A stretch of DNA of 64,000 bases from NCBI RefSeq assembly GCF_004005495.1, contig NZ_RZYA01000023.1, positions 1-64,000 of the forward strand. The letters run 5' to 3'. The position numbers were made by a program, and so were the translations under genes. The notes beneath the pieces are model-generated. The model was given only the letters and a program-made list of their open reading frames with translations. It was not told where the DNA came from and ran no database searches. Source of the DNA: Streptomyces antnestii (lineage in GTDB: Bacteria > Actinomycetota > Actinomycetes > Streptomycetales > Streptomycetaceae). Shown in pieces: positions 51,261 through 60,730 of this stretch; position 1 is the stretch's first letter, and every line of letters begins with the position of its first letter.

Positions 51261-52340
51261 TCAGTAGCGCAGGAGCGCGCCGATGCCGTCCTCCAGGGGT
51301 GTCTCTTCGCGGGGGACGACGATCAGTTCCGCACCGGTGGTGACGGCGGCATAGAGCAGCGCGGCGTCGGCGGGCTGTCTCTCGTAGCCGGCGACGCCGA
51401 AGGTTTGCAGCTCGGTGGGAGACAGGGCGATCTGGTCGGGGTCGGTGCCGAGCCAGATGGGGGGCCACTCCTCGAATGGGTGGTCGACGACAACGGCATC
51501 GGCCTGTCCGCGTTGCAGGGCCGCAACGGTGGCGGGCAGGCCCTCGCCGGCGCGGTTGCGAGCGCGCTGGGCGGCAAAGCTTTCCAGCCGGTCGCGGTCG
51601 TGGGCGGAGAGACGGCCGCGGAAGAGAGCGGCAAGTTGCCGCTCGAGCAGGGCGCGGCCGCTCTCCGCGTCCTCTCCGTCACCGGGGACAACGGCTACGC
51701 GGCTGCGGAGCGGGGCGGGCAGGCGGTTGACCAGGACGCCCCGGGCCCAGGTGTCGCCGCAGACCACGAGAGTGTCGGCGTGGCCGAGGTCGACGAGGTG
51801 GGCCAGCTCGTCGGCGAGCCGCCCGGCCTCCTCGTGCCAGCTGTGGATGGGCATGCGCAAGTCGGTCAGGGCCCGCGGGGCGACCGCACTGCTCGGCCAG
51901 CGTCCGGTCTGCAGCTCCACCTGCACATCTCCGGGCGCGCTGTCGCCGTCCCTTGCTCCGACGCGAGTGAGGACAACGGCCGCGTAGGGGATGTCGGGGG
52001 CATGCTGCAGTGCCAGGGGCATGGCATCGGGAAGCGCGGTGTACTTCGCCTTGTCGACGGGAGGAGGCTGGAGCAGCTCCTCGGTGAGGACCAGTTCGCC
52101 GTGGGTGGCGAACAGTGCCTGGCCGTGCCAGCCGGGCACGTCGGCGTCGGTCCCGACGGCGTCGGCGGAGGCGTCGGCGGTGGCCGGGTCGGCGCCGAGC
52201 GCGATCAGGTCCGAGCGGGTATGGCGCCTGCGCAGCTCGATCGCCCTGTCCGGGTCATCGATGTCCCGGGAGGTGTCCACGTAGACGGAGGCGTACGGGC
52301 CGGGTCTGGCATACAGCGAGTAGAGAAAATGCAGCCGCAT
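51261..52340 (-). CDS. baeRF2-type (eRF1/Vms1-like) protein
   Basis: 359 residues. The three-part layout (VYVDTSRDIDDPDRAIELRR; HADTLVVCGDTWARGVLVNR; QRGQADAVVVDH) resembles bacterial relatives of eukaryotic release factor eRF1 (baeRF family, Rv2629-like), proposed to act on stalled ribosomes or peptidyl-tRNA. ATG 52340 has AAGGAG 8 nt upstream. No catalytic GGQ is visible, as usual in this group. It sits alone between polX and an alcohol dehydrogenase. Confidence 0.75.
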   Translation of the reverse strand: MRLHFLYSLYARPGPYASVYVDTSRDIDDPDRAIELRRRHTRSDLIALGADPATADASADAVGTDADVPGWHGQALFATHGELVLTEELLQPPPVDKAKYTALPDAMPLALQHAPDIPYAAVVLTRVGARDGDSAPGDVQVELQTGRWPSSAVAPRALTDLRMPIHSWHEEAGRLADELAHLVDLGHADTLVVCGDTWARGVLVNRLPAPLRSRVAVVPGDGEDAESGRALLERQLAALFRGRLSAHDRDRLESFAAQRARNRAGEGLPATVAALQRGQADAVVVDHPFEEWPPIWLGTDPDQIALSPTELQTFGVAGYERQPADAALLYAAVTTGAELIVVPREETPLEDGIGALLRY

Positions 52341-52483
52341 GAGAGGCGCTCCTTGCTCTGGTTCACGCGCACGACGCGGTGACGTCATGGGGCTCCCACC
52401 GCAGGGCTCACTTTTCACCGGGTAGCCAAGGCAGCTCCCCGCAATCGCCGGGAGACCGTTGGCCTCCATGCATCACCGATCCC

Positions 52484-53509
52484 TTACGGCCCGCCGGGCA
52501 TGCGGAGCACGGCCACGCCGTGGACGCGGTCGGCGGCGAGGTCGTCCAGGGCCGTGTCGGCGTGGGCGAAGTCGTAGGGGGAGAGGGTCGGTCGCGGCCG
52601 GTGCTCGGCGGCGGCGGAGAGGAAGGCGCGGCCGTCCTCGCGGGTGTTGGCGGTGACGCTGCGGACGGTCCGTTCGCGGAAGAGGTGCCTCTGGTAGTCC
52701 AGCGGCGGGATGTCGGAGAGGTGGATGCCCGCGATGGCGAGCGTTCCGCCGCTGGCCAGTGCTTCGAGGGCCACCAGGACGAGGGCGCCCTCAGGGGCGA
52801 AGAGGATGGCGGAGTCCAGTGGTTCGGGCGGTCCCGTCCGGGCGTCGCGTGCCGAGGCGGCGCCGAGTTCGCGGGCGAGGGCCTGGGCGGCGGGGGAGCG
52901 GGTGAGGACGTGGACGGTGGCGCCCTGGGCGAGGGCGAGCTGTGCGGTGAGGTGGCCGGAGGCGCCGAACCCGTAGATGCCGAGCCGGCCGCCGGTGGGG
53001 AGGTCCGCCCGGCGCAGCGCCCGGTAGCCGATGATCCCGGCGCAGAGCAGCGGCGCCAGCTCCTCGGCGGAGTACCCGGCGGGCATCTCGTACGCGTAGT
53101 CCGCGGGGACGGTCGCGTACTCGGCATAGCCTCCGTCCGCGTCCCAGCCGGTGTGGACCGATGAGAGGCACAGGTTCTCCCGGCCGCGCGTGCAGTACGG
53201 GCAGGCCCCGCACGTACCGCGCAGCCACGGGATGCCGATCAGAGCACCGACTTCAAATCCAGTGACCCCACTGCCCGTGGCCACGACGTCACCGACGGCC
53301 TCGTGGCCGGGCACGACCCGGTCGCGGTGCGGCAGCAGGTCGTGGTCGCGGACGTGCAGATCGGTACGGCATACCCCGCAGGCCCGCACGCGGACCAGCA
53401 GCTCGCCCGGCGCCGGGACCGGTACGGGCAGTTCCGCGCGCTCCAGGCCGCCCGGGCGGTCGGCGGAGACGACCCAGGCCGCCATCGTCTCCGGAATCGA
53501 GGCATCCAT
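52484..53509 (-). CDS. Zinc-dependent alcohol dehydrogenase
   Basis: 341 residues of the medium-chain family. Catalytic-zinc ligands lie in [10 protein letters not shown] and PGHEAVG; the structural zinc site is [15 protein letters not shown]; the cofactor motif is [10 protein letters not shown]. The family includes alcohol and cinnamyl-alcohol-type enzymes. ATG 53509 has GGAGG 6 nt upstream. It is divergent from a small hypothetical gene. Confidence 0.9.
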   Translation of the reverse strand: MDASIPETMAAWVVSADRPGGLERAELPVPVPAPGELLVRVRACGVCRTDLHVRDHDLLPHRDRVVPGHEAVGDVVATGSGVTGFEVGALIGIPWLRGTCGACPYCTRGRENLCLSSVHTGWDADGGYAEYATVPADYAYEMPAGYSAEELAPLLCAGIIGYRALRRADLPTGGRLGIYGFGASGHLTAQLALAQGATVHVLTRSPAAQALARELGAASARDARTGPPEPLDSAILFAPEGALVLVALEALASGGTLAIAGIHLSDIPPLDYQRHLFRERTVRSVTANTREDGRAFLSAAAEHRPRPTLSPYDFAHADTALDDLAADRVHGVAVLRMPGGP

Positions 53510-53612
53510 CACGGGCCTCCCTCGGTTCGCCGTGAAGTCCGGACACCTCCATCCTTGGAGCCCAGCCTGCCTCGCGCATGCCGGGACGGCCATGGCCGGG
53601 GATCCTCGGAAC

Positions 53613-53930
53613 ATGACCGAGAACGAGATCAAGCTCAAGGCCATCGCCGCTCTCACGGCTCTGCGCGCGGGTGACTCGGAGAACTTCGTCTCGGAACTCC
53701 TCGGGGAGGTCATCCCCGATCAGTTCGAGGTCCCTGTCGGGGCCTCGACACAAGAGGTCGGTATGGCCGTACTGCGCCAGGCAGCCGAGCCGATGAGCGC
53801 TCTGATCAGCGGATTCATCACCGCCTTCGGGGCGGTCGCGGACGCCTACGATGAAACGGGCGCCGAGCCGCACACCGATGCCGTCCTCCAGGAACTGGCG
53901 CTGCGCCTGGCAAGCGACGACATGGGATGA
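53613..53930 (+). CDS. Hypothetical helical protein
   Basis: 105 residues, mostly helical and acidic ([55 protein letters not shown]). I recognise no family. The start could be ATG 53613 or ATG 53592; the ribosome site is weak. It lies divergent from the alcohol dehydrogenase. The downstream 270 bases up to the response regulator hold no gene that I can see. Confidence 0.5.
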   Translation: MTENEIKLKAIAALTALRAGDSENFVSELLGEVIPDQFEVPVGASTQEVGMAVLRQAAEPMSALISGFITAFGAVADAYDETGAEPHTDAVLQELALRLASDDMG

Positions 53931-54199
53931 CGAGCTGCGGAGGAGGCCGGGGTCCTGTCGCCCGCTCGGCTCAGCTTTCGTCTGTCCCTGCCGTGGCGGA
54001 CGGGTGTTCCGGGGGTTCGGTGACGGACACGGTTCGCCCTGCGCGCCCACGCGCTCCAGGCCGAGGTCCATGAGACCGACCCGGGCCAACCTCGCGGAAC
54101 TCCGCGGTGTGAAGCCCTCTGAGACGTTCGTGTGAGTACGGTTCTCGCCGCCTGTCAGGGCTCTGACCAGCGCGAATGGAGAACTCTCGCCGGAGTGCC

Positions 54200-54205
54200 T
54201 AGGGT
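54200..54205 (+). promoter_or_regulatory. -10 box of response-regulator gene (leaderless)
   Basis: TAGGGT ends 6 nt before GTG 54212, with no Shine-Dalgarno sequence. Confidence 0.5.
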
Positions 54206-54211
54206 CAGCGC

Positions 54212-54865
54212 GTGGCTTTTATCATGGTGTGCGAAGACGACGCGGCGGTTCGCGACGTCCTCAAGCGCGCCCTCGAGCACGACGGCCATACGATCGCGGT
54301 CGCGCCCACGGCGGACAGCCTGCTGCGGCACCTTGAGCCCGTCCCTCACCTGGTCGTCCTGGATCTGGGGCTCCCGGACGCGGACGGCCGCGATGTCTGC
54401 CTGGCGCTGCGGGCACGTGGCGTGGATGCCCCGGTGCTGATGCTCACCGCTCTGGACGGCATGCATCACAAGGTGGGCGGCTTCGAGGCCGGAGCCGACG
54501 ACTACATGACGAAACCGTTCGACATACCTGAATTGCTGGTGAGGGTCCGCGCCCTGCTGCGCAGAACCACCGCGACGACCCCGCCGAGAGGCGTCCTTCT
54601 CGATCCGGCGAAACATGTCGTGATCCACGGTTCGACGAGCGAGAGCCTGACCCCGACCGAGTTTCGGCTGCTGGGCAGGCTCATCTCCTCGCAGGGCGAC
54701 GCCGTACGCCGCCACGCCCTCGTCGCCGCCGGGTGGCCGCACGGCGCACAGGTCAGCGACAACACCCTTGACTCCTACGTCCGCCGGCTGCGGACCAAGC
54801 TCGGTGCGCTGGGCGTGGCCGATCGCCTGGCCACGGTCCGTGGGGTGGGCTACCGATGGGAGTGA
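54212..54865 (+). CDS. OmpR-family response regulator
   Basis: 217 residues. The receiver domain has acidic pocket CEDD, phospho-acceptor Asp51 (VVLDLGLPDADG), Thr in MLTALD and Lys in TKPFDIPELL. The C-terminal winged helix reads LTPTEFRLLGRLISSQGDAV ... SYVRRLRTKLGALG. It begins at GTG 54212 and overlaps the histidine kinase gene by 10 nt, so they form a two-component pair. Confidence 0.93.
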   Translation: MAFIMVCEDDAAVRDVLKRALEHDGHTIAVAPTADSLLRHLEPVPHLVVLDLGLPDADGRDVCLALRARGVDAPVLMLTALDGMHHKVGGFEAGADDYMTKPFDIPELLVRVRALLRRTTATTPPRGVLLDPAKHVVIHGSTSESLTPTEFRLLGRLISSQGDAVRRHALVAAGWPHGAQVSDNTLDSYVRRLRTKLGALGVADRLATVRGVGYRWE

Positions 54866-56124
54866 CGGGCTTCCGCGGGAGGGTCGTCGCGCTTGCGGTG
54901 CTGATCGCGACAGCGGTGGTCGCCGTGCTGGTGGTGGTCTCCCACGTGCTGCTCAGCCAGGTGATCGACGCTGACGCGAACACTCTGGCGCATTCGCGTG
55001 CGGAGGCGGTGGCGGCGAACGTGACCGTACGCAAGGGCCACGTCGCGCTGATCGAGGGCGGCAACGAGGCGCTGGACACGGTCGCGTGGGTGTATGCCGA
55101 CGGTCACCTCGTCGACGGGCTCGTGCCGGGCGGCGTCCGTGACCGCGTCGAGGCGCTTGCCGACTCCGGGCGGTCCCAGTCCACCACGGTCGGCAATTAC
55201 CTTCTGCACGCCCAGCCGATCCCGCTCGAAGGCCACCACGTCGTGGCGGTCGTGAGGGTGGATCTGACGCCGTACGAGACGTCTGAGCAGCGCAGCCTGG
55301 CGATGTCGCTCATTCTGGGCGGCATCTCGATCCTGCTCGCGGGCGTCGTCGCACGCATCGTGGTGGGGCGTGCGTTGCGGGTGGTTCACGAAATGGCCGC
55401 TCTCGCCGACGACTGGGGCCATCACGAACCCGGCCGCCGATTCGACCTCGGCGTTCCTCGCGACGAGTTCGGAGAGCTCGGGCGAACTCTCGACCGCCTG
55501 CTTGACCGTGTGGACAACGCGCTCGCGGACGAACGCCGGCTCACCGATGAGATCGCCCACGAGCTGCGGACGCCTTTGACGGCCCTGCGGGGCGAGGCAC
55601 AGTTGGCGCAACTCTCCGGTCACCAGGTGGCACCGGAGGCTGTTCTGACCGAGGTCGACCGCCTGAACACGGCGATCACCACGATTCTGGGTGCCGCCCG
55701 GACGCGGATCGACGGCGGTACCCGCTGCGATCTCAGGGCGGCGGCGCGGCAGGCGATCGCCGGGCGCTCCATCGAACTCGCCGTCCCGGCCGACGTCGAC
55801 GTCGCCGTGGCAGGCGAGCTCGTCGTGGCTGTGTTGTCACCCCTGCTGGAGAACGCCCTGCGGCACGCGAACTCGCGCGTCCGGGTCACCGCCCGCGTCG
55901 AGCCGCAAGGCGCCGTGATCGATGTCCTCGACGATGGCCCGGGGTTCGATCCGGCGGAGGTCGACCGGGTCTTCGAAGCGGGCGTGACCAGCGGCGACGG
56001 GCACGGCCTTGGGCTGGCCGTGGTGAAGCGTCTCGCCGCGTCCGCGGGTGTGGCCGTCCGTGCGGTCGCGGATGGTCACGGTCGCGTCGAGGTGACCTTC
56101 CCCACGCCGGAGGCGATCGCGTAG
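54856..56124 (+). CDS. Sensor histidine kinase
   Basis: 422 residues. TM1 is at about 9-30 and TM2 at about 150-172, enclosing a 120-residue extracytoplasmic sensor. A HAMP-like linker follows, then DEIAHELRTPLTAL with phospho-acceptor His235, and the ATPase motifs N (LLENALRHAN), G1 (VLDDGPGFDP) and G2 (GDGHGLGLAVV). It is partner of the upstream regulator. The membrane protein gene starts 38 nt after it and may be its target. Confidence 0.93.
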   Translation: MGVTGFRGRVVALAVLIATAVVAVLVVVSHVLLSQVIDADANTLAHSRAEAVAANVTVRKGHVALIEGGNEALDTVAWVYADGHLVDGLVPGGVRDRVEALADSGRSQSTTVGNYLLHAQPIPLEGHHVVAVVRVDLTPYETSEQRSLAMSLILGGISILLAGVVARIVVGRALRVVHEMAALADDWGHHEPGRRFDLGVPRDEFGELGRTLDRLLDRVDNALADERRLTDEIAHELRTPLTALRGEAQLAQLSGHQVAPEAVLTEVDRLNTAITTILGAARTRIDGGTRCDLRAAARQAIAGRSIELAVPADVDVAVAGELVVAVLSPLLENALRHANSRVRVTARVEPQGAVIDVLDDGPGFDPAEVDRVFEAGVTSGDGHGLGLAVVKRLAASAGVAVRAVADGHGRVEVTFPTPEAIA

Positions 56125-56162
56125 TCAGGTTGTGTGCAGGTTCCCTGCGTAAACCTCACTGC

Positions 56163-57434
56163 ATGACAACGACAACGGAAGCACCCCCACGCAGCGGGCG
56201 GCTCATGCTCAACAAGGTCCCCGAGGTCACCATCTGGTTCTGGGTGATCAAGATCTTGTGCACGACCGTCGGTGAGAGCTTCGCCGACTGGATCAACATG
56301 AAGCTGGGCGTCGGCCTGGTGAACACGGCATGGATCTTCACGGCGGTGTTCGTGGTGGTCCTGGCCGTCCAGCTGCGGCTGAAGCGGTACGTCCCGTTCC
56401 CGTACTGGCTGACCGTGGTCGTTGTCAGTGTCACGGGCACGCTGTACACCGACATCCTGACCGACCAGCTCAACGTGCCGCTGTGGATCAGTTCCGCGGT
56501 CTTCTCGGTGCTGCTCGCCGTGGTCTTCGGCGTGTGGTGGCTGCGTGAGCGCACGCTGTCGATCCACGCGGTCACCACGCTCCCGCGTGAGTCGTTCTAC
56601 TGGCTGACCGTCCTGGTCACCTTCGCGCTCGGCACCGCGACCGGCGACTGGACCCTGGAGCTGACCGGCTGGAGCCCGGGCGTCTCGGTGCTGCTGCCGC
56701 TCGGCCTCATCGCGGCGATCACGGTGCTGCGGAAGTACGGCGCCAACCCGGTGCTGTCGTTCTGGCTCGCGTACATCCTGACCCGCCCGCTGGGCGCCAA
56801 CATCGGTGACTGGCTCGCCGCCCCGAAGGTCGCTCAGCCGGGCGAGCCGACCGGTCTCGCGCTGGGCACGTTCACCACCAGCCTGATCTTCCTCGGCCTG
56901 ATCCTGGCGACGGTGGTCTACCTGACCGTGACGCGTTCGGATGTGACCGAGACCTACGAGGCGGCCCACGCCGAACCGGTCACCGGCGACCTGCGCAAGG
57001 AGCGCGTCGGGTTGGCCGGCTTCGGAGTGCTGGCCGCCGCCACCGCGGCCCTGCTGATCTGGGCCCATGGTCAGCCGCACGTCGGACCGGCGCCGGAGAC
57101 CGATGCCACCTCCACCGTCAAGCTCGCCCCTGGCCAGGCCGTGAAGAAGTTCCCGCCGAAGAAGGTCGACGCACTCAAGGCACTCGCATCGACCGCGCTC
57201 AAGGACGCACAGTCGGGGAACGCGAAGGGGGCCCACGCGGCCACCCAGTCGCTGCGAGACCTCTGGGATGCCGACCAGGCCTCGTTGCAGCCGCTGGACA
57301 ACACCGGCTGGACGTTCCTCGACGCCCAGATGGACCTGGTCCTGAAGACCTTCGGCATCGACCACCCGAACCCGCCGGAGTCGCCGGCCCATCAGGAGGC
57401 CGAACTCAAGACCCTCCTCACGGACATGCGCTGA
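56163..57434 (+). CDS. COG4705/DUF347-type multi-helix membrane protein
   Basis: 423 residues. Nine or ten helices include repeats of the pattern KVPEVTIWFWVIKILCTTVG ESFADW and ESFYWLTVLVTFALGTATGD, the DUF347 repeat (G-D/E-x2-x2-W). The C-terminal 130 residues are a soluble helical domain (VDALKALASTALKDAQSGNA). Family function is unknown; some members have been linked to metal homeostasis, which I cannot confirm here. ATG 56163 lacks a clear ribosome site. It follows a two-component pair on the same strand. Confidence 0.8.
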   Translation: MTTTTEAPPRSGRLMLNKVPEVTIWFWVIKILCTTVGESFADWINMKLGVGLVNTAWIFTAVFVVVLAVQLRLKRYVPFPYWLTVVVVSVTGTLYTDILTDQLNVPLWISSAVFSVLLAVVFGVWWLRERTLSIHAVTTLPRESFYWLTVLVTFALGTATGDWTLELTGWSPGVSVLLPLGLIAAITVLRKYGANPVLSFWLAYILTRPLGANIGDWLAAPKVAQPGEPTGLALGTFTTSLIFLGLILATVVYLTVTRSDVTETYEAAHAEPVTGDLRKERVGLAGFGVLAAATAALLIWAHGQPHVGPAPETDATSTVKLAPGQAVKKFPPKKVDALKALASTALKDAQSGNAKGAHAATQSLRDLWDADQASLQPLDNTGWTFLDAQMDLVLKTFGIDHPNPPESPAHQEAELKTLLTDMR

Positions 57435-57506
57435 CGGACCTGATCGGCGGCGGCTTCCCTGAGGTCGCCGCCGATCCCGCTCTCGCGGTGCACGGGATCA
57501 GGGGCG

Positions 57507-57683
57507 CAATGGTCGCCGCCCACCTTCGACGAGGTGCTGCCCGAGCAGCTGCACGAGGCCGCGACGGTGCGCGGCCTCGCCCCGGTTCTGCCCTGGGTGC
57601 GCGTCGACGTCGAGCTCGTCATCGAGGTCGCCCCCGGCAGAGGCGGCCAAGTACCCGATACGACCCACAAGGCCGGAGACTGA
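57507..57683 (+). pseudogene. Unassigned gene remnant before second response regulator
   Basis: A plus frame reads WSPPTFDEVLPEQLHEAATV then RGLAPVLPWVRVDVELVIEV and stops at 57683. It looks like the end of a real protein, with no start or upstream domain. I cannot name the family. Confidence 0.3.
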
Positions 57684-57691
57684 CGTAGACC

Positions 57692-58354
57692 GTGCGGCAC
57701 AAGATTCTGGTGGTCGAGGACGATCACGTCCTGCGGGACGTGCTGCGCCGCTGGTTGTCCGAGGAGGACTTCGAGCCCGTCCTGGCCCCCGACGGTGCCA
57801 CGGCTCTGCGGCTGGCCGCTGGTGACATCTCGGCGGCCGTCCTGGATATCGGTCTGCCCGACGCGGACGGCCGGGACGTGTGCCAGGCGATGCGCGCCAA
57901 CGGTTTCCGGGCCCCGGTGATCTTCCTGACGGCCCGGCAGAACCTCACCGACCGTCTGTCGGGGTTTTCGGCAGGCGGCGACGACTACTTGCCCAAGCCC
58001 TTTCATCTCGCCGAACTCGCCGCCCGACTGCGGGCGTTCGTCAAGCGCGCGGCATCGGGCCCGGCGACCGCGGCCGGCGACCTGGTCCTAGACGCGGTCG
58101 GCCACAGCATCACCGTGCACGGCACCGTCGTCGCCCTGTCCGTCACGGAGTTCCGCGTCCTGGCCAGACTCGTGGCCGCCGACGGGGACATCGTGCGTCG
58201 CAGCGATCTGATCACGGTCGGCTGGACCGAGGGTGCCCAGGTCAGCGACAACACGCTGGACCAGTACCTGACCCGGCTGCGCCGCAAGCTGCGTGAGGCC
58301 GGCAGCGCGCTGACGATCGGCACGACGCGCGGGATCGGACACCGCCTGATGTGA
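57692..58354 (+). CDS. OmpR-family response regulator, orphan
   Basis: 220 residues. Receiver: VVEDDHVL, Asp52 (AVLDIGLPDADGRDVC), Thr in FLTARQ, Lys in PKPFHLAEL. The effector domain ends YLTRLRRKLREAGSALTIGT. It shares the PDADGRDVC and AQVSDNTLD motifs with the regulator at 54212, so the two are likely paralogues from one duplication. No kinase is beside it. GTG 57692 is the start. Confidence 0.9.
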   Translation: MRHKILVVEDDHVLRDVLRRWLSEEDFEPVLAPDGATALRLAAGDISAAVLDIGLPDADGRDVCQAMRANGFRAPVIFLTARQNLTDRLSGFSAGGDDYLPKPFHLAELAARLRAFVKRAASGPATAAGDLVLDAVGHSITVHGTVVALSVTEFRVLARLVAADGDIVRRSDLITVGWTEGAQVSDNTLDQYLTRLRRKLREAGSALTIGTTRGIGHRLM

Positions 58355-58405
58355 CGTTCATGGGGATCTTGAGACCGCGAGCAGCCCATGGCAGGCTCAT
58401 GCCGC

Positions 58406-58990
58406 ATGATCGATGACTTCGCGAAGGACAACCTGCACGGGAGACTGCGGCGGGACCGCGAGGCGCTGCTCTGGAAACTCGACGGCTTGTCCGAATACGA
58501 CGCCCGCCGACCTTTGACAGCGACCGGGACCAACCTCCTCGGCCTGGTCAAACACGTGGCCACCGTCGAGGCCAGATACTTCGGCGAGGTCTTCGACCGC
58601 CCTTCCCCGGAACCGCTGCCCCGGTGGCAGGACTCCGACGGCAGCGATCAGTGGGCGGCCGAGTACGAGACCCGCGACCAGATCATCGGGTTCTACCGGC
58701 GCACGTGGGAACACTCGGACGCGACGATCAACGAGCTTCCCCTCGACGCCCCCGGCCACGTGCCGTGGTGGCCGGAGACTTGTCCCAACACGAACCTGTT
58801 CGCCGTCATGGTCCATGTCCTCGGCGAGTCCGTCCGGCATGCCGGGCACGCCGACATCCTGCGCGAGGGCCTCGACGGCCGGACCGGGCTGCGCCCCGAA
58901 CACGAGAAGCAGATCGACGAGGAAGCCCGTGCAGCCCACTGCGCGAAGATCGAGCAGGCCGCCAGGGCGGCCGCACCGATCAAGGCTTAA
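58406..58990 (+). CDS. DinB-family protein (DUF664-like)
   Basis: 194 residues: REALLWKLDGLSEYDARRPL, LLGLVKHVATVEARYFGEVF and MVHVLGESVRHAGHADILRE carry the His residues (H in VKHV, HAGHAD) of the four-helix DinB/YfiT metal-binding fold, often thiol-dependent enzymes in actinobacteria. ATG 58406 begins the conserved part (IDDFAKDNLHGRL); an upstream ATG at 58388 is in frame. Confidence 0.85.
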   Translation: MIDDFAKDNLHGRLRRDREALLWKLDGLSEYDARRPLTATGTNLLGLVKHVATVEARYFGEVFDRPSPEPLPRWQDSDGSDQWAAEYETRDQIIGFYRRTWEHSDATINELPLDAPGHVPWWPETCPNTNLFAVMVHVLGESVRHAGHADILREGLDGRTGLRPEHEKQIDEEARAAHCAKIEQAARAAAPIKA

Positions 58991-59150
58991 GGCTTAGTCA
59001 GCGTTCGGTTCTCGGTTGAGGCGTCGGCGGTCTTCTTCGGGCAGTCGGCGATCTGCTGCATCTCATTGACGCCCGACTCGAGTTCGCGCTGGTAGTTCTC
59101 CCACAGGGGCGCGAACTTCGCCTTCGACTGTTCACCCGGCCCGTGGTGTA
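58988..59150 (-). pseudogene. C-terminal fragment of an unknown protein
   Basis: A minus frame gives KFAPLWENYQRELESGVNEM then QQIADCPKKTADASTENRTL and a TAA at 58988 that lies inside the end of the DinB gene. It looks like an authentic C-terminus without the preceding domain. Family not recognised. Confidence 0.35.
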
Positions 59151-59163
59151 CGGGGGCGGGGCC

Positions 59164-59925
59164 TCAGACCTGCGCCATGCCGCCGTCGGCGAACAGCTCG
59201 ACTCCGGTGATGAAGCTGGACGCGTCGCTGGAGAGGAAGGCCGCGGCCTTGCCCATCTCGCGGGGGTCGGCGATGCGGCCGGTGGGGTTGCCCTCGCCCA
59301 TCTTCCGGACTGCGGCGGGCACGGCGTCGGCGCCCTGTGCCATGCCGAGGGCGCTGCGCAGGGACTCGGTGTCGACGGCGCCGGGGCTGAGGACGTTCAT
59401 GCGGATGCCGGAGCCCTTGATGTCCTGGATCCAGGACCGGATGAACGCGCGCACCGCGGCCTTGGCGCCGCCGTAGAGGCCCATGCCGGCCGGAGGCTGG
59501 ATGGACGCGGTCGAGCCGATGATGACGACGGTGCCACCGGACGGCAGCAGCGGGATCGCGGGCTGGACGGTGAACAGGACGCCCTTGGCGTTGACGCCGA
59601 AGGTGCGGTCGAACTGCTCCTCGGTGATGGCGCCGAGTGGTGCGTGGGCGCCGATTCCGGCGTTGGCCACGACGGCGTCGAGGTGCCCGTGCCGGGCGAT
59701 GACCTGCTGGTACGCCGCTTCCATGTCCGTGAGCTCGGTGACGTCGGCGACGATGCCGGAGCAGTTCGGGCCGATCGTGGCGACTGCCTTGTCCAGAGCG
59801 TTCTGCTGGAGGTCGGTGATGACCACGTGGGCGCCCTGGTCCACGAATTCCTGGGCGATTCCCAGGCCGACGCCGGACGCTCCGCCGGTGATGACGGCGA
59901 CCTTGCCTTCGAGGGGGAGGCTCAT
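59164..59925 (-). CDS. Short-chain dehydrogenase/reductase
   Basis: 253 residues, classical SDR: NAD(P) motif VAVITGGASGVGLGIA, NAG in VVANAGIGAHAP, catalytic Ser in IIGSTASIQ and YGGAK, and the end SSFITGVELFADGGMAQV. The substrate is unknown. ATG 59925 begins at the usual family start. It is divergent from a TetR gene, with an inverted repeat in the gap, so that TetR probably controls it. Confidence 0.92.
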   Translation of the reverse strand: MSLPLEGKVAVITGGASGVGLGIAQEFVDQGAHVVITDLQQNALDKAVATIGPNCSGIVADVTELTDMEAAYQQVIARHGHLDAVVANAGIGAHAPLGAITEEQFDRTFGVNAKGVLFTVQPAIPLLPSGGTVVIIGSTASIQPPAGMGLYGGAKAAVRAFIRSWIQDIKGSGIRMNVLSPGAVDTESLRSALGMAQGADAVPAAVRKMGEGNPTGRIADPREMGKAAAFLSSDASSFITGVELFADGGMAQV

Positions 59926-60005
59926 GGGTTTTCTCCTCTGGGTGGGTGTGCACGCGCCATGGGTACGGCAGCGGTGGGTGCCCGTGGGGGGTGCCCTACA
60001 CTCGT

Positions 60006-60060
60006 TAAGTGGAGGCGCCGCCGCTTACAGTAAAACCGTAACCGGAGATGCCTCCACTTA
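60006..60060. promoter_or_regulatory. Inverted repeat pair between SDR and TetR genes
   Basis: TAAGTGGAGGC (60006-60016) and GCCTCCACTTA (60050-60060) are perfect 11-bp inverted copies 33 bp apart. They flank the AT-richer ACAGTAAAACCGTAACC, which probably holds the promoters. They look like paired operator sites for the TetR protein. Confidence 0.65.
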
Positions 60061-60089
60061 GCAATGCCGGCGAGGAAGGAGTCTTTTCG

Positions 60090-60686
60090 ATGACCGCAGG
60101 GACCTCAGGGGCCTCAGACGCCGGGCGGCCGATGCGGGCCGACGCGCGGCGTAACCGGGAGAAGATCCTGTCCGTGGCCGTACGGGTCTTCGCCGAGGAG
60201 GGGCTGGATGCGCACCTCGAACGCATCGCCAAGGAAGCGGGCGTCGGCTCCGGCACCCTCTACCGGAACTTCCCGACCCGCGAGGCGCTGATCGAGGCCG
60301 CCTATCGCAATGAACTGAGCCGGCTCTGCGACGCCGCCCCCGACCTCCTGGCGGCCATGCCCCCGCGTGAGGCGCTGCGTGCCTGGATGGGGCGCTTCAT
60401 CGACTACGCCACCGCGAAACTCGGTATGGCCGAGGCCCTGCGCGCCGTCGTCGACTCCGGCGTCAACCCCTATGCCCACAGCCGCGAGTTGATGATGACC
60501 GCCCTCACCTCGCTCCTGGACGCCGCGACCGCCGCCGGGACCATCCGGTCGGACATCAGTGCGGCCGACATGTTCGCCGCCCTCACCGGCGTCGCCCTCG
60601 CCTCAGGCAAGCCCGAACAGCGCGAACAGGCCGAACGCCTCCTCGACCTGACCCTGGACGGACTCAGGTACGGCGTGACTGACTAA
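60090..60686 (+). CDS. TetR-family regulator
   Basis: 198 residues. The HTH is REKILSVAVRVFAEEGLDAH then LERIAKEAGVGSGTLYRNFP. ATG 60090 has AAGGAG (60076-60081) 8 nt upstream; an in-frame ATG at 60054 lies inside the operator. It probably represses the divergent SDR gene and itself. Confidence 0.9.
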   Translation: MTAGTSGASDAGRPMRADARRNREKILSVAVRVFAEEGLDAHLERIAKEAGVGSGTLYRNFPTREALIEAAYRNELSRLCDAAPDLLAAMPPREALRAWMGRFIDYATAKLGMAEALRAVVDSGVNPYAHSRELMMTALTSLLDAATAAGTIRSDISAADMFAALTGVALASGKPEQREQAERLLDLTLDGLRYGVTD

Positions 60687-60730
60687 CTGATCGCTCAGCG
60701 GCTTGATGCCGCGCTTCCTCGGTCGACGGC

